Below are positions 1 through 5,124 of a stretch of 5,124 nucleotides of DNA, one piece after another. Made by a program: the position numbers and the translations under genes. The stretch's first letter is position 1, and every line of letters starts with the position of its first letter. Where the stretch lies: assembly GCA_021107495.1 (NCBI GenBank), contig JAIOSR010000545.1:1-5124 (forward strand). Reading direction: 5' to 3'. Below the pieces are notes generated by a model that saw nothing but the letters and a program-made list of their open reading frames with translations, was not told the DNA's origin and ran no database searches. The DNA comes from Desulfobacterales bacterium (lineage in GTDB: Bacteria; Desulfobacterota; DSM-4660; Desulfatiglandales; Desulfatiglandaceae).

Positions 1-611
1 AGCCAGACTGCTTTACAGCCCATCAGCGCCAGACGAAGAGTCAGGTCAACATCTTCCGCCTGCCGCAAGCTTGTATCAAAACCGCCGGCCTTTTCCAGAT
101 ACTCCTTGCGAAACATCATCGCACCCAGTAATACCGGTTTCCACAATAGCCATCTTTCCAGATCCAGTTGTGGCGCGTAGCTCCAAGGCTCCACATCCTT
201 TACTTTTTGGCCCTCCTCATTAACCATTCGCCAGCCACTGTGCAGTATTCCTAAAGAAGGCATTATCTCGAAAGCGGATATTTGTTCCGCCAATTTATTA
301 GGAAGAAAATAATCGTCTGAATCTAAAAAGGAAATAAACTCCCCGCGGGCTATTCTGATACCATGATTTCTCGCAGAGGACACCCCTTGGTTATCTTGAC
401 AAATATATTGAATCCGACCGTTATAAGGTCTTAAGACGGAGCACGTCTCATCTGTTGAGCCATCATCAATCACAATCACCTCATATGAGGAATATGTCTG
501 GGATAGAGCACTGTCGACGGCCTGACGAATATAGTGCGCATTGTTGTATGTTGGAATAACCACACTTACAAGTGGCTTTCGGCTGGATGGCTTTGGCTGT
601 GAAAATTCCAT
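1..611 (-). CDS. Family 2 glycosyltransferase, C-terminus cut by window edge
   Basis: This reading frame stays open for 203 codons from an ATG at 611-609 to the left edge, so the 3' end of the gene is missing. It looks like a GT-A fold inverting glycosyltransferase that moves a sugar from a nucleotide-sugar donor to a glycan or lipid acceptor at the cytoplasmic face. The N-terminal strand VSVVIPTYNN (residues 15-24) is followed by the nucleotide-binding VIDDGSTD (47-54), SSARNHG (78-84), the metal-binding FLDSDD (95-100; DxD is D97-S-D99), and the acceptor-side GGFD (176-179) and AEDVDL (185-190) motifs, where the catalytic base usually lies. A GGAG Shine-Dalgarno site at 623-620, 8 nt from the ATG, supports this start. 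No membrane segment is seen in the visible part. It is transcribed away from the other genes, so it belongs to a different transcript. The family call is firm, but donor and acceptor are unknown. Confidence 0.93.
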   Translation of the reverse strand, partial: MEFSQPKPSSRKPLVSVVIPTYNNAHYIRQAVDSALSQTYSSYEVIVIDDGSTDETCSVLRPYNGRIQYICQDNQGVSSARNHGIRIARGEFISFLDSDDYFLPNKLAEQISAFEIMPSLGILHSGWRMVNEEGQKVKDVEPWSYAPQLDLERWLLWKPVLLGAMMFRKEYLEKAGGFDTSLRQAEDVDLTLRLALMGCKAVW

Positions 612-730
612 AGCTGATGCTCCAGGGTTCAGACTTCTTTGAAAATGACGGCTAATTGGTATCATCGAAAGGTGATGCAGCCATCTTTCGAATATCTAAA
701 CTGTTACCATTTTTCCAATTAACTATCAAT

Positions 731-810
731 AATGATTATGTGTCAGGAAAATAGCAGATGAATAACCTTGTTTGACTTGACTCTTTAGGCTTCCTGTTGG
801 CATAATCATT
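731..810. repeat. Perfect 10-bp inverted repeat pair in the divergent promoter region
   Basis: AATGATTATG at 731-740 is the exact reverse complement of CATAATCATT at 801-810, with 60 bases between the arms. Just inside the arms, CAGG (744-747) and CCTG (793-796) are also complementary if a one-base offset is allowed. The right arm covers the -10 element of the candidate promoter. Each arm sits in a sequence with the ATAAT-N-ATT core typical of Fur-superfamily operators, although the outer positions do not match well. It could be a pair of operator sites or a chance product of AT-rich DNA. Confidence 0.4.
777..806 (+). promoter_or_regulatory. Candidate sigma-70 promoter for the rightward operon
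   Basis: TTGACT (777-782) matches the -35 consensus TTGACA at 5 of 6 positions. CATAAT (801-806) matches the -10 consensus TATAAT at 5 of 6. The spacer is 18 nt. Transcription would start near 813 and leave a leader of roughly 100 nt before the ATG at 915. The right arm of an inverted repeat lies over the -10 box, so a repressor could act here. The match is by eye against the enterobacterial consensus only. Confidence 0.45.
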
Positions 811-856
811 TTTAAACACGAATATTAGTAAATGTGCTCCAGACATAATTTGAAAG

Positions 857-920
857 GGGCAATCAATGCCTCAGCGATTCCAACCTCTCTGATCTCGAAG
901 GATTTTGTCGATTGATGCCC
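857..920 (+). promoter_or_regulatory. Possible leader hairpin over the glycosyltransferase start
   Basis: GGGC (857-860) and ATCAAT (862-867) can pair with ATTGATGCCC (911-920), giving a 10-bp stem with one bulged A at 861 and a 43-nt loop. The right arm contains the ATG at 915 and the alternative TTG at 912. The left arm overlaps the Shine-Dalgarno-like GAAAGGGG at 852-859. If it forms in the mRNA it would hide the start codon while leaving the ribosome site GAAGGA (897-902) in the loop. No folding energy was computed. Confidence 0.25.
866..892 (+). other. Eight-codon frame in the operon leader (possible leader peptide)
   Basis: A short frame reading MPQRFQPL-stop begins 6 nt after a strong Shine-Dalgarno-like GAAAGGGG (852-859) and ends just before the GAAGGA site (897-902) of the glycosyltransferase gene. 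Its ATG lies at the tip of the left arm of the possible hairpin. It lacks the run of one amino acid typical of attenuator leader peptides, and such short frames often arise by chance. Only the good ribosome site and spacing argue for it. Confidence 0.15.
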
Positions 921-1913
921 TCTTTTTCCGACCTGACAATTTCAGTAGTCATACCGGTACGCAACGGGGGCAATAAGTTCCGCAGGTGCCTTTCAAGTTT
1001 GTCGGCATTAGCGCCTGCTCCCAGGGAAATTATCGTGGTGACAGACGGTGATGAGGATGACTCCCGGCATGCGGCCGATGAATTTGGCTTCCCTGTGCTA
1101 AGGCTACCCACCCCTGGAGGGCCTGCCCGGGCGAGAAACCTGGGCGCAGCAAAATCACAAGGAGACATCCTCTTTTTTATAGATGCTGACGTGACCATTC
1201 CCCGGGATGCCGTGGATCAGGTTACCACCGCATTTAAGAATGATCCCGGATTGTCCGCTGTTTTCGGATCATATGATGACGAGCCCTTGGAGACCAATTT
1301 CCTCTCTCAGTACAAAAATCTGTTCCATCACTTTGTCCATCAAACCGCAAAGGAAGATGCGTCCACCTTCTGGGGTGCTTGCGGGGCAATACGTCGTGAG
1401 ATATTTCTGGAAATGGGCGGTTTTGACGAGGTGTATCGCCATCCCTCCATAGAAGACATCGAACTGGGCTACAGGCTCAAAAAGGCCGGTCATGCAATTC
1501 GCATATTAAAGGGACTAAAAGTAAAACACATGAAACGCTGGGACGTCCTGTCCCTTGTGAAGACCGATTTTTTTTATCGTGCTCTCCCCTGGACCGGTCT
1601 TATCCTGAGAGAGGGTCGGTTCATTGATGACCTGAACCTGAAAATCTCTAACCGCTTAAGCGTCATATCCGTTTATATTCTGTTTTTGATTCTGTTGGGG
1701 GCATTGTTCCTGCCATGGCTTTTTGCCCCAATGGTTTTCCTAGTGATGGCACTCCTTGCGCTTAATTGCGAGCTTTATCGTTTTTTCAAGAATAAACGGG
1801 GTTTCGGGTTCGCCATAAAGACAATCCCGTGGCATTGGTTTTATTTTCTTTACAGTGGCCTGGCTTTTTCCATCGGTTTTATCATTTACCACATTAAAAG
1901 GCTGAAATTGTGA
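915..1913 (+). CDS. Membrane-anchored family 2 glycosyltransferase
   Basis: The 332-residue product is a GT-A fold sugar transferase with a C-terminal membrane anchor. From the ATG at 915, ISVVIPVRNG (residues 9-18) opens the nucleotide-binding fold. VTDGDEDDS (42-50) replaces the usual VDDGS, PARARNLGAA (70-79) is the typical ARN helix, and FFIDADV (87-93) carries the DxD metal site (D90-A-D92). WGACGA (153-158), GGFDE (168-172) and IEDIELGYRL (179-188) form the acceptor side with the usual ED pair. Hydrophobic stretches near 250-270, 272-287 and 307-325 predict two or three membrane helices. A GAAGGA site (897-902) lies 12 nt from this ATG and 9 nt from an in-frame TTG at 912, so the start could be one codon earlier. 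The gene is followed after 63 bases by the flavoprotein gene in the same direction. It probably works on a lipid-linked acceptor, but the sugar is unknown. Confidence 0.93.
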   Translation: MPSFSDLTISVVIPVRNGGNKFRRCLSSLSALAPAPREIIVVTDGDEDDSRHAADEFGFPVLRLPTPGGPARARNLGAAKSQGDILFFIDADVTIPRDAVDQVTTAFKNDPGLSAVFGSYDDEPLETNFLSQYKNLFHHFVHQTAKEDASTFWGACGAIRREIFLEMGGFDEVYRHPSIEDIELGYRLKKAGHAIRILKGLKVKHMKRWDVLSLVKTDFFYRALPWTGLILREGRFIDDLNLKISNRLSVISVYILFLILLGALFLPWLFAPMVFLVMALLALNCELYRFFKNKRGFGFAIKTIPWHWFYFLYSGLAFSIGFIIYHIKRLKL

Positions 1914-1976
1914 GAAAGGCCTCAAAAAACAGCCAAAAAAATCGTTTCATAGAAAATATATGCAGGGATTACATCC

Positions 1977-3743
1977 ATGACCGATGAAACTGTTCTCATA
2001 TTAGGAGCTGGCCCGGCAGGCCTTTCCGCGGCATATGAGTGTATCAACCGGGACGTTCGGCCTATTGTCCTTGATAAAGAGAATACGGTAGGGGGGATGG
2101 CACGCACCAACAATTGCAAAGGTTACTACTTTGACATAGGAGGGCACCGGTTTTTTACCAAAAACCAGAGGATCGGGCGGCTCTGGCAGGATATGCTGGG
2201 GGATGATTTTCTCAAGGTAGATCGCATGTCGCGAATCTATCATCAAGGCCGTTTCTTCAACTACCCCCTTGATTTTATTAATACACTCTCCAACTTAGGC
2301 ATAGCCGAAAGCCTTCTTATAGTGCTCAGCTACTGCAAAGCTCAGTTACTTCCTTATCCACAAGAAAGAAGCTTTGAAGAGTGGGTAATCAACCGTTTCG
2401 GTTCGAGGCTCTACAGGACATTTCTAAAGACATACACGGAAAAGGTATGGGGCATCCCCTGCCACAAAATTCAATCAGGCTGGGCCGAGCAGCGAATCAA
2501 AGGTTTGTCACTTATGTCGGCAGTTTCCAACGCCCTTATCGGCACTCAAAAAGCCAGGAGCCTGATAAATGAATTTCATTATCCCCTGAAAGGTCCGGGA
2601 ATGATGTGGCAACGTTTTCAACAGGCGATCCTGGCGGGGGGCGGCAGGGTGGAGCTGAATTCAAAAGCCGTTGGCCTTAATCACAAAAACGGGCGTATAA
2701 CAGGTGTCACCTACATCCATAACGAAAAAACTGTCGAAGTTCCCGTTGGGCATCTCATATCCAGCATCCCCATAACCAGGCTCGTGTCACTGCTCGAACC
2801 TAAAACGCCGGACGAAATTTATAAAGCCGCTCACAGGCTATCCTATCGTGCATTTATTATTGTGGGACTCGTTGTCGACAAAAAAGATCTCTTCCCTGAC
2901 CAGTGGCTCTACATCCACAGCCCGAACGTCCAGGTAGGACGCATTCAGAATTTCAAGAACTGGAGTTCGGCCATGGTTCCGGATCCACGGAAGACAAGCG
3001 TAGGCATGGAATATTTTTGTACCGAAGGGGATGAGATATGGACCATGCCGGATAGCGATCTAACAGAAATGGCCTCCCGGGAATTGTCCGAATTGGGACT
3101 GGCCCACATGGATGACATCCAAGATAGTTTTGTAATGCGACAGCCTAATGCCTATCCAATCTATGATCATTCGTATCAAAAACAATTAGATATAATACGG
3201 GATTTCCTCGGGACCATTGATAATCTCCAGACTATCGGTCGCAACGGAATGCACAGATATAACAACATGGACCACTCGATGCTTACGGGAGTGCTGGCAG
3301 TGGAAAATATCTTCGGGGAAAATCATGACCTGTGGGATTTAAATGTAGACAGGGGGTATCTTGAAGAGGATGATAAGACCGCGGATCGGAAACTCATTCC
3401 TGAAAAAATCCTAACACAGACATTTGCCAGGATGGATAAGCTGGCCTTTGCGACTGCCGTTGGATCGGTCTTGGGACTTATCTTTTTTATAGCCACCATT
3501 TGGCCTGTCATAATAGAGGGCGATATGGTTGATCCGCGTTTGATACTTCTGGCGCAGTACTTCATCGGGTATACGGTAACAATAAAAGGAGCTTTCGTTG
3601 CTTCCGCTTACAGTTTCGGCTGGGGCTTTCTGCTCGGATGGTTATTCGCATATCTTCGTAACTTGTTCATAGGCCTATATATCTTTCGTGCGAAAAAGAA
3701 AGCCGAGTTGTTGTCTCTCAGGGATTTTTTCGATCATTTGTAA
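1977..3743 (+). CDS. FAD-dependent oxidoreductase (UDP-galactopyranose mutase-like) fused to a C-terminal membrane domain
   Basis: The 588-residue product starts with a Rossmann FAD-binding motif, VLILGAGPAGLSAAY (6-20). Then come VLDKENTVGGMART (31-44) and FDIGGHRFFTK (52-62), features shared by UDP-galactopyranose mutase and protoporphyrinogen oxidase-like flavoproteins found in sugar clusters. Further family signatures are KVWGIPCHKI (156-165), WAEQRIKGLSL (169-179), PLKGPGMMW (203-211) and the C-terminal FAD-contacting GRNGMHRYNNMDHSMLTG (421-438). Family members are usually 430-500 residues. Here about 100 extra residues follow, with hydrophobic segments near 490-513 and 537-568 and a basic RAKKK end. 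That tail resembles the next gene's product. An AGGGA site (1964-1968), 8 nt from the ATG, supports the start. Automatic labels such as protoporphyrinogen oxidase are probably wrong: the glycosyltransferase neighbours argue for a nucleotide-sugar or lipid-linked sugar substrate, but the reaction cannot be named. Confidence 0.92.
   Translation: MTDETVLILGAGPAGLSAAYECINRDVRPIVLDKENTVGGMARTNNCKGYYFDIGGHRFFTKNQRIGRLWQDMLGDDFLKVDRMSRIYHQGRFFNYPLDFINTLSNLGIAESLLIVLSYCKAQLLPYPQERSFEEWVINRFGSRLYRTFLKTYTEKVWGIPCHKIQSGWAEQRIKGLSLMSAVSNALIGTQKARSLINEFHYPLKGPGMMWQRFQQAILAGGGRVELNSKAVGLNHKNGRITGVTYIHNEKTVEVPVGHLISSIPITRLVSLLEPKTPDEIYKAAHRLSYRAFIIVGLVVDKKDLFPDQWLYIHSPNVQVGRIQNFKNWSSAMVPDPRKTSVGMEYFCTEGDEIWTMPDSDLTEMASRELSELGLAHMDDIQDSFVMRQPNAYPIYDHSYQKQLDIIRDFLGTIDNLQTIGRNGMHRYNNMDHSMLTGVLAVENIFGENHDLWDLNVDRGYLEEDDKTADRKLIPEKILTQTFARMDKLAFATAVGSVLGLIFFIATIWPVIIEGDMVDPRLILLAQYFIGYTVTIKGAFVASAYSFGWGFLLGWLFAYLRNLFIGLYIFRAKKKAELLSLRDFFDHL
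3434..3688 (+). other. C-terminal membrane domain of the flavoprotein, paralogous to the next gene
   Basis: Residues 486-570 of the flavoprotein form a separate hydrophobic module after an acidic and basic linker (about 463-478). Residues 494-562 align without a gap to residues 30-98 of the neighbouring 105-residue protein, with 32 identities in 69 positions by hand count. Shared landmarks are FIAT-x-W-x-VI, V-x-P-x-L-x-LL, YFIGY-x-VT and spaced glycines in the second helix. The module likely crosses the membrane two times and would tether the FAD domain on the cytoplasmic side. Its sequence does not belong to the core flavoprotein fold, so I read it as a fusion. Confidence 0.8.
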
Positions 3744-3758
3744 TATTCAGGTTTTTTG

Positions 3759-3773
3759 AAATAATGATTATTT
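3759..3773. repeat. 15-bp perfect palindrome (7-1-7) between flavoprotein and small membrane gene
   Basis: AAATAAT (3759-3765) and ATTATTT (3767-3773) are exact reverse complements around a single G. The core ATAATGATTAT also occurs at 729-739 in the divergent promoter region. The 7-1-7 form and the ATAAT-N-ATTAT core match the Fur/PerR/Zur operator layout at 10 of 14 consensus positions. It lies 24-38 bases before the next start codon, outside its ribosome site. It may be an operator or just AT-rich spacer. Confidence 0.35.
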
Positions 3774-3796
3774 CGATTATACCAAGGGATTTGAAT

Positions 3797-4114
3797 ATGG
3801 AAACAAAAGGAATAAAGAACGAAACAGATGAAGAGAAGCTGTTTAGTGGTACCCTCTGGCTCAATGCCAAGGTTCTTGGCCTCGTTCTCGGCCTGCTTAT
3901 CGGCCTGGTCATGTTTATCGCAACAAACTGGCTTGTCATAAAGGGTAGCCAACCGGTTGGACCGCACCTTGGCCTTCTGGGCAAATATTTCATCGGCTAT
4001 AGGGTCACCTTTCTGGGAAGCTTTATAGGATTTGCCTACGGTTTTGCAATAGGGACATTGAGCGGGGCTTTGATCGGCTGGATATACAATAAAATCGCGT
4101 TGTTAAGAGATTGA
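3797..4114 (+). CDS. Small glycine-rich two-helix membrane protein, stand-alone copy of the flavoprotein tail
   Basis: The product has 105 residues from the ATG at 3797, which follows AAGGGA (3784-3789) by 7 nt. An in-frame ATG at 3764 would add 11 residues but has no ribosome site. A charged N-terminus (1-14) is followed by two hydrophobic segments near 24-48 and 70-97, joined by a loop with VGPHLGLLGKYFIGY (54-68). The second segment has glycines at 74, 78, 82, 86, 90 and 94, a four-residue spacing suited to close helix packing. Residues 30-98 match residues 494-562 of the preceding flavoprotein. I recall small proteins of this general pattern being labelled bacteriophage holin by automatic pipelines, but no phage gene is nearby and I do not support that role. 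The function is unknown. A partner or membrane anchor for the flavoprotein complex is my inference from adjacency and shared sequence. Confidence 0.85.
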   Translation: METKGIKNETDEEKLFSGTLWLNAKVLGLVLGLLIGLVMFIATNWLVIKGSQPVGPHLGLLGKYFIGYRVTFLGSFIGFAYGFAIGTLSGALIGWIYNKIALLRD

Positions 4115-4213
4115 TACCGTAGACCGGATTTGGTCATAAAAAGAGATGCCCACAGATCCTGCTTTCTTACAAAATTCTAACGAGTTAGTCCTCGATCAGA
4201 ATAAGGTTATTCA
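4115..4213 (+). other. Intergenic gap before the third glycosyltransferase
   Basis: The 99-base gap has no strong terminator. GACC-ggattt-GGTC (4122-4135) is only a 4-bp stem without a following T run. Two small dyads are present: CTAAC-GA-GTTAG (4177-4188) and GAATAA-GG-TTATTC (4199-4212). The second encloses the ribosome site TAAGG (4202-4206). A 23-codon frame also runs through the gap. The gap is probably transcribed as part of the operon. Confidence 0.5.
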
Positions 4214-4217
4214 ATGA
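4146..4217 (+). CDS. Possible 23-codon small ORF overlapping the next start (ATGA)
   Basis: An open frame begins at ATG 4146 and ends with TGA at 4215-4217, so its stop overlaps the ATG (4214-4216) of the third glycosyltransferase in the ATGA arrangement typical of coupled genes. The peptide begins MPTDPAFLQN, is mostly polar and has no membrane segment or recognisable domain. Its own ribosome site is weak: only AAGAG directly against the ATG. A stop-free run of this size is common by chance, so this is a marginal call made for the overlap alone. Confidence 0.15.
   Translation: MPTDPAFLQNSNELVLDQNKVIQ
4199..4212 (+). repeat. Perfect 6-2-6 inverted repeat around a ribosome binding site
   Basis: GAATAA (4199-4204) and TTATTC (4207-4212) are exact reverse complements around GG, and the repeat ends two bases before the ATG at 4214. 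In RNA it could form only a weak 5-bp AT-rich stem with AGGT in the loop, which would present the ribosome site rather than hide it. It may have no role. Confidence 0.3.
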
Positions 4218-5110
4218 TGGACCATGATAAACCTCTTTTCTCGATCATTATTCCAACTTACAGCCGCCCCAGGCAACTGACTTCCTGTCTTTGTTCCATT
4301 GTCCGTATGGATTATCCCGTAGACAGGTTTGAGGTTATCGTGGTGGATGATGGCAGTGAAAAATCTCCGGAAGCAATAGTTCGTTCCTTCAGAGAACACA
4401 TTGACATTACGCTGCTAAGTGAATCGCACGCCGGCCCTGCAGCGGCACGGAACACCGGCGCTGCCCGGGCAAAGGGTGCATATCTTGCCTTTACGGATGA
4501 TGATTGCGCACCTGAACTCGACTGGCTTCAAAACCTTACAGCACGATTTTCAAAGACATCGGATTGTGCCATCGGCGGCCGCACTGTCAACGCATTGCCC
4601 GATAACTCCTTTTCGACCACCAGCCAGTTACTTGTTGATTACCTCCATTCTTATTACAACATCGACTTCAATCGCGCTCACTTCCTGACATCCAATAATC
4701 TGGCCATGCCTGCGGACCGGTTCCATGCCATTGGCGGCTTCGACCATAACTTTTTTCACGCTGGTGGAGAAGATCGTGATATCTGTGAAGTCTGGTTGCA
4801 CCATGGATACAGGATGCTCTATGCGCCTGAAATCATAGTCCGGCACACTCATAAGTTGACACTTGCGTCTTTCTGGAAGCAGCATTTGAATTATGGTCGT
4901 GGTGCTTTCCGGTTTCACCAGAAACGCTTCCAGCGCGTTCATAAAAGTATCAGGCTGGAGCCCCTATCGTTTTACATGAATTTGCTGCGATATCCTTTTT
5001 CCTTATCATATGGCAGACGAACACTCCTGCTTATGGCACTATTTGTCCTTTCTCAGGTGGCAAATGCAGTGGGGTTTGTATATGAATGTGGAATTCGATC
5101 CAAAAGGTAG
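4214..5110 (+). CDS. Family 2 glycosyltransferase with C-terminal hydrophobic segment
   Basis: The 298-residue product is a GT-A fold sugar transferase, probably cytoplasmic and associated with the membrane. FSIIIPTYSR (9-18) leads into the nucleotide-binding VIVVDDGSE (41-49). AGPAAARNTGAARAKG (73-88) precedes the metal-binding FTDDDCAP (93-100; D95-D97). The acceptor side shows TSNNLAMPADRF (159-170), GGFD (174-177) and AGGEDRDIC (183-191) with the expected E186-D187 pair, followed by the RHTHK motif (210-214). One hydrophobic stretch near 270-290 could be a membrane anchor. The start is chosen because TAAGG (4202-4206) lies 7 nt before ATG 4214; a second ATG follows directly at 4217. The FTDDDC-x-P form is common in glycosyltransferases of polysaccharide clusters. 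It is the last full gene here; only 14 bases follow, so whether the operon continues is unknown. Donor and acceptor are unknown. Confidence 0.93.
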   Translation: MMDHDKPLFSIIIPTYSRPRQLTSCLCSIVRMDYPVDRFEVIVVDDGSEKSPEAIVRSFREHIDITLLSESHAGPAAARNTGAARAKGAYLAFTDDDCAPELDWLQNLTARFSKTSDCAIGGRTVNALPDNSFSTTSQLLVDYLHSYYNIDFNRAHFLTSNNLAMPADRFHAIGGFDHNFFHAGGEDRDICEVWLHHGYRMLYAPEIIVRHTHKLTLASFWKQHLNYGRGAFRFHQKRFQRVHKSIRLEPLSFYMNLLRYPFSLSYGRRTLLLMALFVLSQVANAVGFVYECGIRSKR

Positions 5111-5124
5111 GGCCGGTAGGTAAT

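Larger units (their letters stand above)
612..914. other. Divergent AT-rich intergenic region
   Basis: About 300 bases separate the leftward glycosyltransferase from the rightward operon. The region is richer in A and T than the genes and holds no long open frame. It contains the Shine-Dalgarno site of the leftward gene (620-623), an inverted repeat (731-740 / 801-810), a sigma-70-like promoter pointing right (777-806), and a possible 5' leader with a short hairpin and an eight-codon frame (857-920). No good promoter for the leftward gene could be fixed. A TTGATA-like -35 can be read on the minus strand, but its -10 partner is poor. Confidence 0.7.

Noticed and set aside
670..735. Minus-strand promoter for the leftward glycosyltransferase (TTGATA-like -35 near 731-726)
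   Set aside because: With a 17-nt spacer the -10 would be TAACAG, matching only 3 of 6 positions. Other spacings are no better, so no promoter is called.
758..769. 11-base match (inverted) between TGAATAACCTT in the divergent region and AAGGTTATTCA at 4203-4213
   Set aside because: A shared 11-mer on either strand is expected by chance in about 5 kb, and the second copy is explained by a ribosome site.
863..1198. Minus-strand frame of 111 codons over the start of the anchored GT2
   Set aside because: It lies antisense to a well-supported glycosyltransferase with clear family motifs, is rich in Arg/Ser/Pro as antisense frames often are, and shows no domain.
1207..1452. Plus-strand 81-codon frame inside the anchored GT2
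   Set aside because: It is an out-of-frame shadow of the conserved glycosyltransferase catalytic region and has no support of its own.
1977..3743. Naming the flavoprotein as protoporphyrinogen oxidase (hemG/hemY) or as glf
   Set aside because: The FAD motifs are shared across the superfamily, no heme gene is nearby, and I cannot confirm the substrate residues of UDP-galactopyranose mutase by eye. I left the symbol empty.
3734..3967. Minus-strand frames opposite the small membrane protein gene
   Set aside because: The plus-strand frame has a good ribosome site, membrane helices and a paralogous domain next door. The antisense frames have none of these.
3797..4114. Reading the small membrane protein as a phage holin
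   Set aside because: Size and two helices would fit, but there is no endolysin or other phage gene, and the same domain is fused to a metabolic flavoprotein. That argues for a structural role in the membrane.
4122..4135. GACC-ggattt-GGTC as a rho-independent terminator after the small membrane gene
   Set aside because: The stem is only 4 bp and is followed by an A-rich, not T-rich, stretch on the coding strand.

Overview
The window is a stretch of a surface-polysaccharide or glycan-assembly locus. It holds three family 2 glycosyltransferases (GT2), one glycan-cluster-type FAD flavoprotein and one small membrane protein. Base composition is intermediate, intergenic DNA is AT-rich, and most starts are ATG with Shine-Dalgarno sites. 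This fits a Gram-negative-type bacterium, and the flavoprotein/GT2 style reminds me of Desulfobacterota (Deltaproteobacteria), but that placement is only an impression. No rRNA, tRNA, CRISPR array, insertion sequence or phage structural gene is visible.

Layout. Bases 1-611 (minus strand) carry the N-terminal two thirds or so of a soluble-type GT2 that runs off the left edge. Bases 612-914 are a divergent, AT-rich intergenic region. It holds a plausible sigma-70 promoter pointing right, an inverted repeat whose right arm covers the -10 element, and a possible RNA hairpin over the next gene's start. From 915 to the right edge everything reads rightward, with short gaps and no convincing terminator, so it is probably one operon: a membrane-anchored GT2 (915-1913), an FAD oxidoreductase of the UDP-galactopyranose mutase / protoporphyrinogen oxidase-like superfamily with an unusual C-terminal membrane domain (1977-3743), a 105-residue two-helix membrane protein (3797-4114), and a third GT2 (4214-5110).

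The most notable observation is that the small membrane protein is a free-standing copy of the flavoprotein's C-terminal membrane domain. The two align without gaps over 69 residues with 32 identities by hand count, and the genes are adjacent. The flavoprotein therefore appears to be a fusion of a glycan-modifying FAD enzyme with a small glycine-rich membrane module that also exists as its own gene next door. A reasonable inference is that the module holds the enzyme at the cytoplasmic membrane beside the membrane-anchored GT2, where lipid-linked sugars are built. Substrates, the final glycan and any contact between the two modules cannot be read from the sequence.
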